From NCBI RefSeq assembly GCF_027853245.1, contig NZ_JAPTZM010000003.1: a DNA stretch of 64,000 bases; one strand, written 5' to 3'. The position numbers were made by a program, and so were the translations under genes. Source of the DNA: Atlantibacter subterraneus (lineage in GTDB: Bacteria > Pseudomonadota > Gammaproteobacteria > Enterobacterales > Enterobacteriaceae). A model generated the notes under the pieces. It was given only the letters and a program-made list of their open reading frames with translations, was not told the DNA's origin and searched no databases. This document shows positions 16,826-25,410 of this stretch, one piece after another. The stretch's first letter is position 1; each line of letters opens with the position of its first letter.

Positions 16826-17032
16826 TTATTTCACGGCCTGCTGCGCATTTTCCATGGCCTGTTTTTCTGAAGCGGAGAGGATCGCGGCCTGACGCTGCTG
16901 CTCTGCTAAGTAGCAGGTATCACGGCTGATGCCTTTGGCCTCGCAATCCGACTGGCGCTGCGCCGCGCTGGAGCAGCCCGCGACTAAGCCTACAAAAGCG
17001 ATACAACCTGCCATCATCATTAACTTTTTCAT
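16826..17032 (-). CDS. Small putative lipoprotein
   Basis: A 68-residue protein with a lipoprotein signal peptide: the lipobox 'LVAGC' places the acylated cysteine at residue 20, followed by Ser-Ser, which predicts outer-membrane sorting. The mature part of about 48 residues is polar, with two further cysteines ('DCEAKGISRDTCYLAEQQ') that could form a disulphide, and an alpha-helical Gln/Ala-rich tail. I do not recognise a named family. It has its own terminator and an AT-rich upstream region, so it is likely a monocistronic gene. Function unknown. Confidence 0.8.
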   Translation of the reverse strand: MKKLMMMAGCIAFVGLVAGCSSAAQRQSDCEAKGISRDTCYLAEQQRQAAILSASEKQAMENAQQAVK

Positions 17033-17380
17033 CGTTTAACCTTTTATAAAATTATCCTGATAGTTCAGGTGTGAAACTACAATAATTTTCAGGCCGGGAA
17101 TAACCCATCGGATTAATACGAATATCCACTGGTAAATAACGTAGTTTAATTATTTTATCCGTGCGTTATTAAAATAATAACAATAATTAATCGTTAAATC
17201 ACAACCCGATTTTTCCATCCCTTTATTATCTCAATAATAACAATTACGCGGCGTAGCGTCATGGCGGCCATGGCCATCTGGCGCACCGTCAGGCGCTGAC
17301 GCTTTCGCCACCTTTTTAAAACCGTGCTATGATGCGTTTTTATCCATAACTCCCTGTCACTGTTCATTAATACGACGTTT
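17033..17380. other. Noncoding interval between the lipoprotein gene and nanR
   Basis: About 350 bp holding divergent promoters. The first half is very AT-rich, with several AATAATAA-type tracts that could attract H-NS; the second half is GC-rich up to the nanR start. No operator or RNA gene could be identified by eye. Confidence 0.4.
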
Positions 17381-18172
17381 ATGAAAGATACTGGCGAACA
17401 ATCCCCAAAAGAGACTTCTCAAACTATTGGCAATGCATTGCGCCGTCGCCCGCTGGCGCGTGTGAAACTGTCTGAAATGGTGGAAGAAGAGCTGGAGCAG
17501 ATGATCCGCCGCCGCGAGTTTTCCGAAGGTGAGCAGCTCCCGTCGGAACGCGAGTTAATGACTTTCTTCAACGTTGGCCGCCCATCGGTGCGTGAAGCGC
17601 TGGCAGCGCTGAAGCGCAAAGGGCTGGTACAGATTAATAATGGCGAGCGCGCCCGCGTGTCGCGGCCCTCCGCGGATACCATCATCAGCGAACTCTCCGG
17701 CATGGCTAAAGATTTCCTGGCGCATCCCGAGGGCATCGGCCATTTTGAGCAGTTGCGCCTGTTTTTTGAATCCAGCCTGGTGCGCCATGCCGCCGAGCAC
17801 GCGACCGATCGGCAGGTTGAACGGCTGGCGAAAGCGCTGGAGCTTAACGGCCAGTCGCTGGATGACAACGCCGCGTTTATCCGTTCCGACGTTGAATTCC
17901 ACCGCGTGCTGGCGGAAATCCCCGGTAACCCGATCTTTATGGCGATCCACGTCGCCCTGCTCGACTGGCTGATCGCCGCGCGCCCCACGGTGCCGGATGA
18001 GGAGCTTTACCAGCATAATAACGTGAGCTATCAGCAGCATATCGTTATCGTCGAGGCGATCCGCAACCGCGATCCCGATGCGGCGGATCGGGCGCTGCAT
18101 GACCATCTCAACAGCGTATTCGCTACCCGTCACGCTTATCAGCAAAGTAAAAAATCCCGCAAGAAAGCGTAA
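17381..18172 (+). CDS. nanR: Sialic-acid-responsive repressor NanR
   Basis: A 263-residue GntR-family (FadR/FCD subgroup) repressor, the same length as E. coli NanR. The winged helix-turn-helix spans about residues 28-100 ('EGEQLPSERELMTFFNVGRP', 'SVREALAALKRKGLVQI') and the ligand-binding FCD domain follows (about 115-240), with the conserved 'FHRVLAEIPGNPIF' region. It binds GGTATA repeats and is released by N-acetylneuraminate. Such an operator lies 65 bp downstream, in front of nanA (18237-18259). Autoregulation is possible but no GGTATA cluster was seen before nanR itself. Confidence 0.95.
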   Translation: MKDTGEQSPKETSQTIGNALRRRPLARVKLSEMVEEELEQMIRRREFSEGEQLPSERELMTFFNVGRPSVREALAALKRKGLVQINNGERARVSRPSADTIISELSGMAKDFLAHPEGIGHFEQLRLFFESSLVRHAAEHATDRQVERLAKALELNGQSLDDNAAFIRSDVEFHRVLAEIPGNPIFMAIHVALLDWLIAARPTVPDEELYQHNNVSYQQHIVIVEAIRNRDPDAADRALHDHLNSVFATRHAYQQSKKSRKKA

Positions 18173-18236
18173 CGATCGTTTAGTGAAGTAGATCCCAATC
18201 TGAATCTTTCCCTGCAAAGTGGCGCTTTTGTGGTCT

Positions 18237-18259
18237 GGTATAACAGGTATAAAGGTATA
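18237..18259 (+). promoter_or_regulatory. NanR operator, three GGTATA repeats
   Basis: GGTATA occurs at 18237-18242, 18246-18251 and 18254-18259, start-to-start spacing nine and eight bases. This is the spacing of the E. coli nanA operator bound by a NanR multimer. It lies 35 bp before the nanA start codon and would overlap the promoter, giving repression without sialic acid. Confidence 0.92.
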
Positions 18260-18293
18260 TAGTTACATCACATTCATCATCCATGAGGTTGCT

Positions 18294-19196
18294 ATGTCCG
18301 CCACATTAAAAGGGGTTATGCCCGCGCTGCTTACACCGTTTGATCAACACCAGAGACTGGATACCGACAGCCTGCGCCGGCTGGTGCGGTTTAATATTGA
18401 ACAGGGGATTGACGGGCTGTACGTCGGCGGCTCAACCGGCGAAGCCTTCGTACAGAACATCGCCGAGCGCGAAGAAGTGCTTGAAATTGTTGCTGAAGAA
18501 GCCAAAGGGAAAATTACCCTGATTGCCCACGTTGGCACCGTCAGCACCGGGGAAAGCCAGCAGTTAGCCGATGCCGCCAGCCGTTACGGCTACGATGCCG
18601 TCTCCGCGGTGACGCCGTTTTATTATCCGTTCAGCTTTGAAGAGCATTGCGACCACTATCGCGCCATTATCGATTCCGCCAATGGACTGCCGATGGTGGT
18701 GTATAACATTCCGGCACTCAGCGGGGTTAAGCTCAGCCTCGATCAGATCAACACGCTGGTGACGCTGCCTGGCGTTGGCGCGCTCAAGCAGACCTCCGGG
18801 GATCTGTACCAGATGGAGCAGATCCGCCGCGCCCATCCGGACCTGGTGCTGTACAACGGCTATGACGAGATTTTCGCCTCCGGCCTGCTGGCGGGCGCTG
18901 ACGGCGGTATCGGCAGCACCTATAACATTATGGGATGGCGCTACCAGGGCATTGTAAAGGCGCTGAAGAAGGGGGATGTCGCCCAGGCGCAGCGGTTGCA
19001 GACCCAGTGCAACGAAGTGATCGACCTGCTGATTAAAACCGGCGTGTTCCGCGGCCTGAAAACCGTTCTGCACTATATGGACGTGGTGGCCTCGCCGCTG
19101 TGCCGTAAACCGTTCGCGCCGGTGGATGAAAAATATCTGCCTGAATTAAAAGCGTTAGCGCAGAAGCTTCAACAAGAAAAACAACAACAGCAATAA
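18294..19196 (+). CDS. nanA: N-acetylneuraminate lyase
   Basis: A 300-residue class I aldolase of the DHDPS/NAL family that cleaves N-acetylneuraminate to N-acetylmannosamine and pyruvate in the cytosol. Schiff-base Lys165 ('VGALKQTSGD') and Tyr137 ('VVYNIPALSG') sit at exactly the E. coli numbering, and the carboxylate-binding 'GGSTGE' is at 45-50. The ATG at 18294 has GAGG upstream; the longer frame from 18219 would translate through the NanR operator. The Gln/Lys-rich tail is slightly longer than in E. coli (297 residues). It is followed by nanT. Confidence 0.96.
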   Translation: MSATLKGVMPALLTPFDQHQRLDTDSLRRLVRFNIEQGIDGLYVGGSTGEAFVQNIAEREEVLEIVAEEAKGKITLIAHVGTVSTGESQQLADAASRYGYDAVSAVTPFYYPFSFEEHCDHYRAIIDSANGLPMVVYNIPALSGVKLSLDQINTLVTLPGVGALKQTSGDLYQMEQIRRAHPDLVLYNGYDEIFASGLLAGADGGIGSTYNIMGWRYQGIVKALKKGDVAQAQRLQTQCNEVIDLLIKTGVFRGLKTVLHYMDVVASPLCRKPFAPVDEKYLPELKALAQKLQQEKQQQQ

Positions 19197-19205
19197 CAAT
19201 ACCGG

Positions 19206-19224
19206 ATGCCGGAGCCATCCGGCA
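19206..19224. repeat. Short hairpin between nanA and nanT
   Basis: TGCCGGA and TCCGGCA form a perfect 7-bp stem with a four-base loop, in the style of a REP/PU half-site. It could stabilise the upstream nanA message or trim expression of nanT relative to nanA. No T-run follows, so it is not a typical terminator. Confidence 0.55.
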
Positions 19225-19257
19225 CCTACCCTACAAGACGCGTTTCGGGAGACTCAT

Positions 19258-20748
19258 ATGAGTATCACTACCCAAAATATCCCGTGGTATCGCCATCTCA
19301 ACCGGAGTCAGTGGCGGGCATTTTCCGCCGCCTGGTTGGGGTATTTGCTTGATGGTTTCGATTTTGTCCTGATTGCCCTGGTATTGACTGAAATTCAGGG
19401 AGAATTCGGTTTAACGACGGTGCAGGCCGCCAGCCTGATCTCCGCCGCATTTATTTCCCGCTGGTTCGGCGGCCTGATGCTGGGCGCAATGGGCGACCGC
19501 TACGGGCGGCGTCTGGCGATGGTTTCCAGTATCGTGCTGTTTTCCGTGGGCACCCTGGCCTGCGGCCTCGCGCCGGGCTACACCACAATGTTTATCGCCC
19601 GTCTGGTGATCGGTATGGGGATGGCCGGGGAGTATGGCTCCAGCGCCACCTATGTCATTGAAAGCTGGCCGAAGCATCTGCGTAATAAAGCCAGCGGCTT
19701 TTTGATTTCCGGCTTCTCGGTCGGCGCGGTGGTCGCGGCGCAGGTGTATAGTCTGGTGGTGCCGGTCTGGGGCTGGCGCGCGCTGTTCTTCATCGGCATT
19801 CTGCCGATCATGTTCGCCCTGTGGCTGCGTAAAAATATTCCTGAAGCCGAGGACTGGAAGCAAAAACACGCGGGTAAAGCGCCGGTGCGCACCATGGTGG
19901 ATATCCTCTATCGCGGCGAGCATCGCGTACTTAACGTGCTGCTGACTATCATTGCGGCTACCGCGCTGTGGTTCTGCTTCGCGGGCCAGTTGAACAATGC
20001 GGCGATTGTGGCGGTGCTTGGATTATTGTGCACGGCGATTTTTATCAGCTTTATGGTGCAGGGCAGCGGCAAGCGCTGGCCGACCGGTGTAACGCTGATG
20101 GTGGTGGTGCTGTTCGCGTTCCTTTACTCCTGGCCGATTCAGGCGCTGCTGCCGACTTACCTGAAAACCGAACTGGCCTACGATCCGGCCACGGTAGCGC
20201 GGGTACTGTTCTTTAGCGGATTCGGCGCGGCGGTAGGCTGTTGCGTGGGCGGTTTCCTGGGCGACTGGCTGGGCACCCGTAAAGCCTATGTGTGTAGCCT
20301 GCTGGCGTCACAGTTGTTGATTATCCCGGTGTTCGCCATCGGCGGTGCCAACGTCTGGGTTCTGGGCCTGCTGCTGTTCTTCCAGCAGATGTTAGGACAG
20401 GGGATTTCCGGCATTCTGCCGAAGCTGATCGGCGGCTATTTTGATACCGACCAGCGTGCCGCCGGGCTGGGCTTTACCTACAACGTCGGCGCGCTCGGCG
20501 GGGCGCTGGCACCGATTATTGGCGCGGTGATTGCCCAGCGTCTCGATTTAGGTACTGCGCTTGGTTCGCTCTCCTTTAGCCTGACTTTTGTGGTGATCCT
20601 GCTGATTGGCCTGGATATGCCGTCCCGGGTCCAGCGCTGGTTGCGCCCCGAAGCCCTGCGCACCCACGACGCCATTGACGGCAAACCGTTCAGCGGCGCG
20701 CGGGTAAAAAGCGTAAAGCCGGGTGAACTGGTGAAGAGCAAAAGCTAA
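19258..20748 (+). CDS. nanT: Sialic acid transporter NanT
   Basis: A 496-residue major-facilitator protein, the same length as E. coli NanT, with 14 hydrophobic segments (two extra central helices typical of the sialate:H+ symporter group). The N-terminal 'AAWLGYLLDGFDFVLIALVL', 'GAMGDRYGRRLAMVSS' (loop 2-3 signature) and 'GMGMAGEYGSSATYVIESWP' are characteristic. It imports N-acetylneuraminate with protons through the inner membrane. It is cotranscribed with nanA and overlaps the 3' end of the convergent rpiR-family gene by four bases. Confidence 0.95.
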   Translation: MSITTQNIPWYRHLNRSQWRAFSAAWLGYLLDGFDFVLIALVLTEIQGEFGLTTVQAASLISAAFISRWFGGLMLGAMGDRYGRRLAMVSSIVLFSVGTLACGLAPGYTTMFIARLVIGMGMAGEYGSSATYVIESWPKHLRNKASGFLISGFSVGAVVAAQVYSLVVPVWGWRALFFIGILPIMFALWLRKNIPEAEDWKQKHAGKAPVRTMVDILYRGEHRVLNVLLTIIAATALWFCFAGQLNNAAIVAVLGLLCTAIFISFMVQGSGKRWPTGVTLMVVVLFAFLYSWPIQALLPTYLKTELAYDPATVARVLFFSGFGAAVGCCVGGFLGDWLGTRKAYVCSLLASQLLIIPVFAIGGANVWVLGLLLFFQQMLGQGISGILPKLIGGYFDTDQRAAGLGFTYNVGALGGALAPIIGAVIAQRLDLGTALGSLSFSLTFVVILLIGLDMPSRVQRWLRPEALRTHDAIDGKPFSGARVKSVKPGELVKSKS

Positions 20749-21620
20749 GGCTTGAGCGCCGCCATGGTTTTTAACTTATTCGCCCGGGCCTGTTCCGGGC
20801 GAGCTTGTACCAGCAGGCTGTACAGTACATCCAGCACAAACGCCTGAGCCACTCGGGTAGCCAGCGAATCGCCCTGCAATTCCCCCTGGTGATGGCCGTT
20901 GATTAACGTGATGTCGGCCTGCTCCAGCAGCGGTGTGGCGAGATGATAGGTTAACGCTACGGTGGTTGCGCCCGCCGCTTTCGCCAGATGCAGCGCCTTG
21001 ACCGTTTCTGGCGACGCGCCGGAATGGCTGATGGCGAAAGCCACCTCATCGGGCCGCAGCAGCGCCGCCTGCATCGCCATCTCGTGACTATCCTGCAACG
21101 CTACCGCGCGTAAGCCTATGCGCATCAGCTTGTGCTTCATCTCCTGGGCACTAATGCCCGATGAACCGACCCCGAAAAGGTAGACCGCTTCAGCGTTCAG
21201 CAGCGCATCCACCGCGCGCCGCACCTGTTGGGCATCCAGCAGGGTACGGGTTTGCGTCAGTACGCTGTTGACCGTTTCCTGGAGCTTGCCGCTGACCGCG
21301 TCCACGTCGTCATCCGGCGTGATATCGGCATCCAGCATCGCGTCGCTGCGCGCCAGTTCGATAGTGAGATCGCGTTTAAAATCCTGAAAGCCGCGAAAGC
21401 CCAGCAGGCGGCAAAACCGCACGATGGAGGCTTCGCCCGCTTGGGCGTCCTGTGCCAGCCCGGCGACGGTCAGAGTGGTGACCCGCTGCGGGTTTTGCAA
21501 AATAAACTGAGCAATACGCTGGCTGGTGCGGCTCAGGCTGCTTTGCATCGCCCCGAGGGTGGCGAGGATTTTACCGGGTTGCAGTGGTGGCATAGTGAAG
21601 GTGTCGGGTGTGTGAGTCAT
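20745..21620 (-). CDS. RpiR/MurR-family regulator with SIS domain
   Basis: A 291-residue regulator. The N-terminal RpiR-type helix-turn-helix (about 15-90, 'TVAGLAQDAQAGEASIVRFC', 'RLLGFRGFQDFKRDL') is joined to a sugar-isomerase (SIS) domain (about 125-265, 'YLFGVGSSGISAQEMKHKLM', 'ISHSGASPETVKALHLA'). SIS domains of such regulators bind phosphosugars such as N-acetylmannosamine-6-phosphate. It is the last gene of nanE-nanK-nanQ-rpiR, so the locus has two candidate regulators, this one and the GntR-type NanR. RpiR-type regulators control nan genes in Vibrio; the role here is inferred. Confidence 0.88.
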   Translation of the reverse strand: MTHTPDTFTMPPLQPGKILATLGAMQSSLSRTSQRIAQFILQNPQRVTTLTVAGLAQDAQAGEASIVRFCRLLGFRGFQDFKRDLTIELARSDAMLDADITPDDDVDAVSGKLQETVNSVLTQTRTLLDAQQVRRAVDALLNAEAVYLFGVGSSGISAQEMKHKLMRIGLRAVALQDSHEMAMQAALLRPDEVAFAISHSGASPETVKALHLAKAAGATTVALTYHLATPLLEQADITLINGHHQGELQGDSLATRVAQAFVLDVLYSLLVQARPEQARANKLKTMAALKP

Positions 21621-21691
21621 CGCGGTATAGTACTCAAAAAAATGCCGCGACGGGGGACGCGCGGCAAAAGTCTCAACAGAGAAGACGCTTA

Positions 21692-22162
21692 TTAAACCGG
21701 GAACAGGGCGTCCCGGTGCAGTTTAATCACCACTTTTTTGACGGGCTCGCGGCGTGTGTCATGGCAACCCGGCTTGTGCGGTTCGCCGGGCATAAAAATG
21801 GCAAACATGCCGGGCTCCAGGGTGAGGCTCTGGGAATTATGGATGTCGTTGCATAACTGGTAATCCTGCTCCGGATGCCAATCCTCCAGCTCACGCGCGC
21901 TTTCCGCGAGGCCGAAATGAATAGTTTCACAGCCTTCCAGCAGCAGTTGAATATCAATATACGCCCGGTGCAGCTCGGCTTTTTTCTCCTGCGGCGGCTG
22001 GGTGGTCAGCATCATCACGTTCATAAAGAGCCGTTCGCCGTCGAGGGTGTAGCTGTCCGGCTGCTTTTGCGCCGGGTTTTCCGCCAGCGCCTGAACGAGG
22101 GCGTCGTACAGTGGCTGGGCTAAGCCCGCCGCAGCCAGGTGGTCGATATGGCCGGTAATCAT
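21692..22162 (-). CDS. nanQ: N-acetylneuraminate anomerase NanQ (YhcH)
   Basis: A 156-residue cupin-fold protein of the YhcH/YjgK/YiaL family. Typical elements are 'RAYIDIQLLLEGCETI' and 'FAIFMPGEPHKPGCHD', the latter containing His residues of the metal-binding site, with a C-terminal 'KKVVIKLH'. In E. coli YhcH (NanQ) speeds anomerisation of sialic acid to the form used by the lyase. It is separated from nanK by three bases and from the rpiR gene by 71 bases on the same strand. Confidence 0.92.
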   Translation of the reverse strand: MITGHIDHLAAAGLAQPLYDALVQALAENPAQKQPDSYTLDGERLFMNVMMLTTQPPQEKKAELHRAYIDIQLLLEGCETIHFGLAESARELEDWHPEQDYQLCNDIHNSQSLTLEPGMFAIFMPGEPHKPGCHDTRREPVKKVVIKLHRDALFPV

Positions 22163-22165
22163 CGG

Positions 22166-23032
22166 TTACTCCTTAGCAAAAAGCGCCGCGCCCAGTAAAC
22201 CGGCGTCCTGGCGATAGTGGGCGGGTCGCAGTTCGACGTGATACACCGCCGGTTCCTGCATCAGGGCGGCGTGAACATGCTCGAGATAGCCAGGCGCGAG
22301 GCCGACGCTGCCGCCAATCACCACGCACTGGCAGTCAAACGCGGCTTTGATATCGGCGATCAAGCGCGCCAGGGTGCGGGCGGAACGGTCGACAAGCGCC
22401 AGCGCCTGCGGATGCTCATGCCGGGCGTGGGCAAAAATAGCTTTCGCATCCAGCCCGGCTAAATCATTGCGCGCCGCTGCGGCGATGCCGCGCCCGGAGG
22501 CGATGGCTTCCACGCAGCCGGTACGCCCGCAGCCGCAGCGCGGGCCATTCGGATCGGCAAGGGTATGGCCCAGATGCCCGGCCAGCCCGCCGGGGCCTTG
22601 TAAAAGAGCGCCGTGGCTGATGACGCCACCACCCACGCCGGTGGAAACGGTTAAAAACACCATATGATCGACGGTCGCCGAGAGCGCCTGGTATTCCGCC
22701 CAGGCGGCGGCCTGGGCGTCATTCAGGGCGATGCCCGGCAAGCCGGTGATTTGCGTCAGGGTTTGGGTTAGAGGGAAGTTTTCCAGCCCGCCGAGGTTCG
22801 CCGGGTTAATCGACGTCAGTACGCCATGCTGAATAATGCCGGTGGAGGCAACGGCGAAGCGCGTGGCTCGTGCGGCAAGCGGGGCGACCAGCTCGCGCAG
22901 TGCCGTCTCCAGCGCTTCCGGCGTTTTGCTGGCGGGCGTCGGCTGTTCGCAACGGGTGACGATCGTTAACGCATCATCGATTAGCGCTGCCGCCAGTTTG
23001 GTGCCGCCAATGTCTATCGCCAGGATGGTCAT
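22166..23032 (-). CDS. nanK: N-acetylmannosamine kinase
   Basis: A 288-residue ROK-family kinase that phosphorylates N-acetylmannosamine at C6. The ATP-binding start 'ILAIDIGGTKLAAALI', the substrate loop 'ALNDAQAAAWAEYQAL', 'VSTGVGGGVI' and the zinc motif 'CGCGRTGCVEAIASGRGI' are all present. The start is the ATG at 23032, which overlaps the nanE stop as ATGA; a longer upstream frame to 23185 lies inside nanE and is not used. Acts between NanA and NanE in the pathway. Confidence 0.94.
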   Translation of the reverse strand: MTILAIDIGGTKLAAALIDDALTIVTRCEQPTPASKTPEALETALRELVAPLAARATRFAVASTGIIQHGVLTSINPANLGGLENFPLTQTLTQITGLPGIALNDAQAAAWAEYQALSATVDHMVFLTVSTGVGGGVISHGALLQGPGGLAGHLGHTLADPNGPRCGCGRTGCVEAIASGRGIAAAARNDLAGLDAKAIFAHARHEHPQALALVDRSARTLARLIADIKAAFDCQCVVIGGSVGLAPGYLEHVHAALMQEPAVYHVELRPAHYRQDAGLLGAALFAKE

Positions 23033-23718
23033 TTTTTCACGTCCTGTAACGCATCCCGGAACCACTGGCAGACATGCTCCAGCCGGGTGATTGCTGAACC
23101 CACGGTAACGGCGAATGCGCCATGTTGCAGCGCCTGAGCCGCCAGCTCGGGTGAGTTGTAGCGGCCTTCCGCCATCACCCGGCAACCTTTAGCCGCCAGC
23201 GCCGATACCAGCGCCAGATCCGGCTCTTTGGGTGTGACGTCGCGGGTATAGCCGGAAAGTGTCGTACCAATCAGCTCCGCGCCCAGCAGGTGGCACTGCA
23301 AGCCATCTTCCAGCGAGGAGCAGTCCGCCATCGCCAGCAGGCCGTGAAGATGAATACGCGCCAGCAAATCCTCAACGCTCGCCGGACGCGGACGTGCCGT
23401 TCCGTCAAAGGCGATGATATCGGCACCCGCGGCGGCAAGGGCATCCACATCCTCCAGCCACGGCGTGATGCGCACCGGGAAGTCCGGCAGATCGCGTTTA
23501 ATAATGCCGATAATCGGCGCGCTCACTACGGCGCGCGTGGCTTTCAGGTTATCGATACCCTCAATGCGCAGCCCCGCCGCGCCCGCCTGTTCTGCCGCCA
23601 GCGCCATAGCCGCGACGATCTCCGGTTTGTCTAACGGGCTGCCCGGCACCGGCTGGCAGGAAACGATAAGTCCACCGAGTTTAGTGATGCGATTTTCCAG
23701 CTGAATGAGCAATGACAT
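23029..23718 (-). CDS. nanE: N-acetylmannosamine-6-phosphate 2-epimerase
   Basis: A 229-residue TIM-barrel epimerase, the E. coli length, which converts N-acetylmannosamine-6-phosphate to N-acetylglucosamine-6-phosphate. Conserved strands include 'LIVSCQPVPGSPLDKPEIVA', 'PIIGIIKRDLPDFPVRITPW' and 'RVMAEGRYNSPELAAQA'. The ATG at 23718 with GGAG upstream is chosen; seven extra N-terminal residues are possible from 23739. First gene of the minus-strand nanE-nanK-nanQ-rpiR operon, with its promoter in the 120-bp gap before terW. Confidence 0.95.
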   Translation of the reverse strand: MSLLIQLENRITKLGGLIVSCQPVPGSPLDKPEIVAAMALAAEQAGAAGLRIEGIDNLKATRAVVSAPIIGIIKRDLPDFPVRITPWLEDVDALAAAGADIIAFDGTARPRPASVEDLLARIHLHGLLAMADCSSLEDGLQCHLLGAELIGTTLSGYTRDVTPKEPDLALVSALAAKGCRVMAEGRYNSPELAAQALQHGAFAVTVGSAITRLEHVCQWFRDALQDVKK

Positions 23719-23789
23719 GATTACTCCACTTAATAACAAATTATGAAATTACACTCCAAATGAAGATAAAGAGCGGGCAGGTGGGCTGC

Positions 23790-23807
23790 AACCTTTCATA
23801 CCAGGTT
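23790..23807. promoter_or_regulatory. Candidate operator upstream of nanE
   Basis: AACCT (23790-23794) and AGGTT (23803-23807) form an inverted repeat around TTCATACC. On the minus strand the centre contains one GGTATG, a single imperfect NanR half-site. Either NanR or the RpiR-family protein could act here; only one repeat is visible, unlike the triple array before nanA. Weak, inferred. Confidence 0.3.
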
Positions 23808-23838
23808 ATGTGAAGTGGGTTGGATTTTGACGCGGGGA

Positions 23839-24315
23839 TTACTCGCCCGCTTTTTGTTCGGCTTTGATTTCGCGGATTAACCGATCGGCATATTCCCCGA
23901 CGATCATCTCCACGGCTTCGCTGCGGGTGATATTGCTGAGCAGCGCCAGCAGTTCGATTTTTTGCAGGATCGACATTTTCAGCGACAGCGAAACCGCCTT
24001 TTTCTTCTCTTTATCCAGAGAAACAAAGCTGACGGGTTCGCTGGTTTTGCGCTCGGCGTTGACGTTCAGCGCCTCGTTCATCCGGCGCAGCTGTTTTTTA
24101 TCCAGCAGTCCGGCATGGGTGAGTTGGTAGGTGTGGTTGGCTTTGCTGTACTTAATTTCCGCTGAATAAAACTCTCTGAGTTCTTTAAGCACCCGGGTCA
24201 GGGTGGGTTCAGAGCAGGCCAGAGTAGCGATGATTTTGGCGGCGGAGACAGGCTTGCCCGGCCCCAGCAGGGTCGCCAGCGTATAGACTCGGGCTTGTCG
24301 TGTGCTCAGTTGCAT
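23839..24315 (-). CDS. terW: Tellurite resistance regulator TerW
   Basis: A 158-residue DNA-binding protein. The N-terminal winged-helix-like half ('TRQARVYTLATLLGPGKPVS', 'CSEPTLTRVLKELREFYS') is followed by a basic linker ('KEKKKAVSLSLKMS') and a C-terminal ribbon-helix-helix-like segment ('LLALLSNITRSEAVEMIVGE'). It matches TerW encoded beside terZABCDE on IncHI2-type plasmids and the E. coli O157 island, where it controls ter transcription. It is separated from the aldolase-like gene by about 140 bp on the same strand. The two dyads at 29528 and 29697 regions are candidate targets. Confidence 0.88.
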   Translation of the reverse strand: MQLSTRQARVYTLATLLGPGKPVSAAKIIATLACSEPTLTRVLKELREFYSAEIKYSKANHTYQLTHAGLLDKKQLRRMNEALNVNAERKTSEPVSFVSLDKEKKKAVSLSLKMSILQKIELLALLSNITRSEAVEMIVGEYADRLIREIKAEQKAGE

Positions 24316-24453
24316 AATGGGAAACGGCCTGCGTTCAAAGTTTACATTAAGCGTGCCAGACGACGCGGCGCGAAATCATCGCCAAACGTCTTATTGCTGG
24401 CAACGTATTCCCGGTAAAAAAATGCGTCTCGTTGTCCATTGATTGCATATTGC

Positions 24454-25410
24454 TTAATTTTTCAGCGTGGCGGTAAGCAATCGAATACCGTCCTGCGGCT
24501 GCTCGGCAGCGATGCCATAAACCTGGGCGCGGGCAAGAATGCCTGATGCCCAGCGGCGGTGGGTTGCAGGTTCGCACATTGCCCCCTGGGATTTAAACAC
24601 CGCCTGGGTGGAATTCAGAATACGCAGCGCATCGGCGTGATCGGTGGGCGACACCATCAGCGCCGCTTCGATCTTGCTGATTTGATTGGGATGGATCGCC
24701 GTTTTGCCGACCAGGCCGTGGGCCATATCCAGCGCCAGTTCCCGATCCATGATCTGGTGATCGTCAATGTGTTCGCACACCGGCGCGGTGAGGGCAAAAT
24801 CACGCGAAGCAAACACCGCTACCAGCATTTTGATGGCATAGCCCATCGGGCCGTCATACAGCGTTAAATGGCGCGAACGGCGCAGGGATATCACGTTCAT
24901 CAGATCGTTGCCGCCGATGCGCAGGGCGATGATGCGTGAATGACACGGGTGATCCACCAGCGTGGTCGCCAGCTCGCGCATCTGCACCACGTCGAATACC
25001 TCTTCGGTTTCCAGCGTCGGCATCATGCATAAATCAGTGGGTTCAAGGATGCGCCACCAGGCCGGCAGCGAGGCCAGGGTAAATTTCGGCAGCACCAAGC
25101 CGTCAATGGCGCTGACGTCCATCTCCCGTACCAGCCGTTCGCCCATGGCGCTGTCGCGCGGGCGGATAAACACCAGCGGCCAGCACGCATTGCCCTGGTC
25201 GGCTTTGGCCCGTGTGAGTTGAACCAGCAGCGCGCGTAAATTTTCCAGCGCTTGCGGAATATCGCCGTCGCTGACCGCGTCTTCCAGGCAAATCACCAGC
25301 GAGCGCAGGCCGCTGATTTTGTTATTCAGGATGGCATCAGCAATATCAGTGCGGGTCGCGGGCATATACAGCGTCGCGCCCAGACGCCAGGGTGAAAGCC
25401 GTTTATCCAT
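24454..25410 (-). CDS. HpcH/HpaI aldolase (citrate-lyase-beta-like) of the ter module
   Basis: A 318-residue TIM-barrel protein of the HpcH/HpaI/CitE superfamily: 'LVICLEDAVSDGDIPQAL' holds the acidic metal-binding and substrate region, and 'GLVLPKF', 'MMPTLETEEVFDVV' and 'IALRIGGNDLMNVI' follow the usual barrel strands, with 'KTAIHPNQISKIEAAL' at the C-terminal end. In ter loci this enzyme accompanies two phosphoribosyltransferases, a HAD phosphatase and an ATP-grasp ligase in a proposed pathway for a nucleoside-like metabolite. It overlaps the preceding StiP-like gene by one base. The substrate is unknown. Confidence 0.85.
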   Translation of the reverse strand: MDKRLSPWRLGATLYMPATRTDIADAILNNKISGLRSLVICLEDAVSDGDIPQALENLRALLVQLTRAKADQGNACWPLVFIRPRDSAMGERLVREMDVSAIDGLVLPKFTLASLPAWWRILEPTDLCMMPTLETEEVFDVVQMRELATTLVDHPCHSRIIALRIGGNDLMNVISLRRSRHLTLYDGPMGYAIKMLVAVFASRDFALTAPVCEHIDDHQIMDRELALDMAHGLVGKTAIHPNQISKIEAALMVSPTDHADALRILNSTQAVFKSQGAMCEPATHRRWASGILARAQVYGIAAEQPQDGIRLLTATLKN

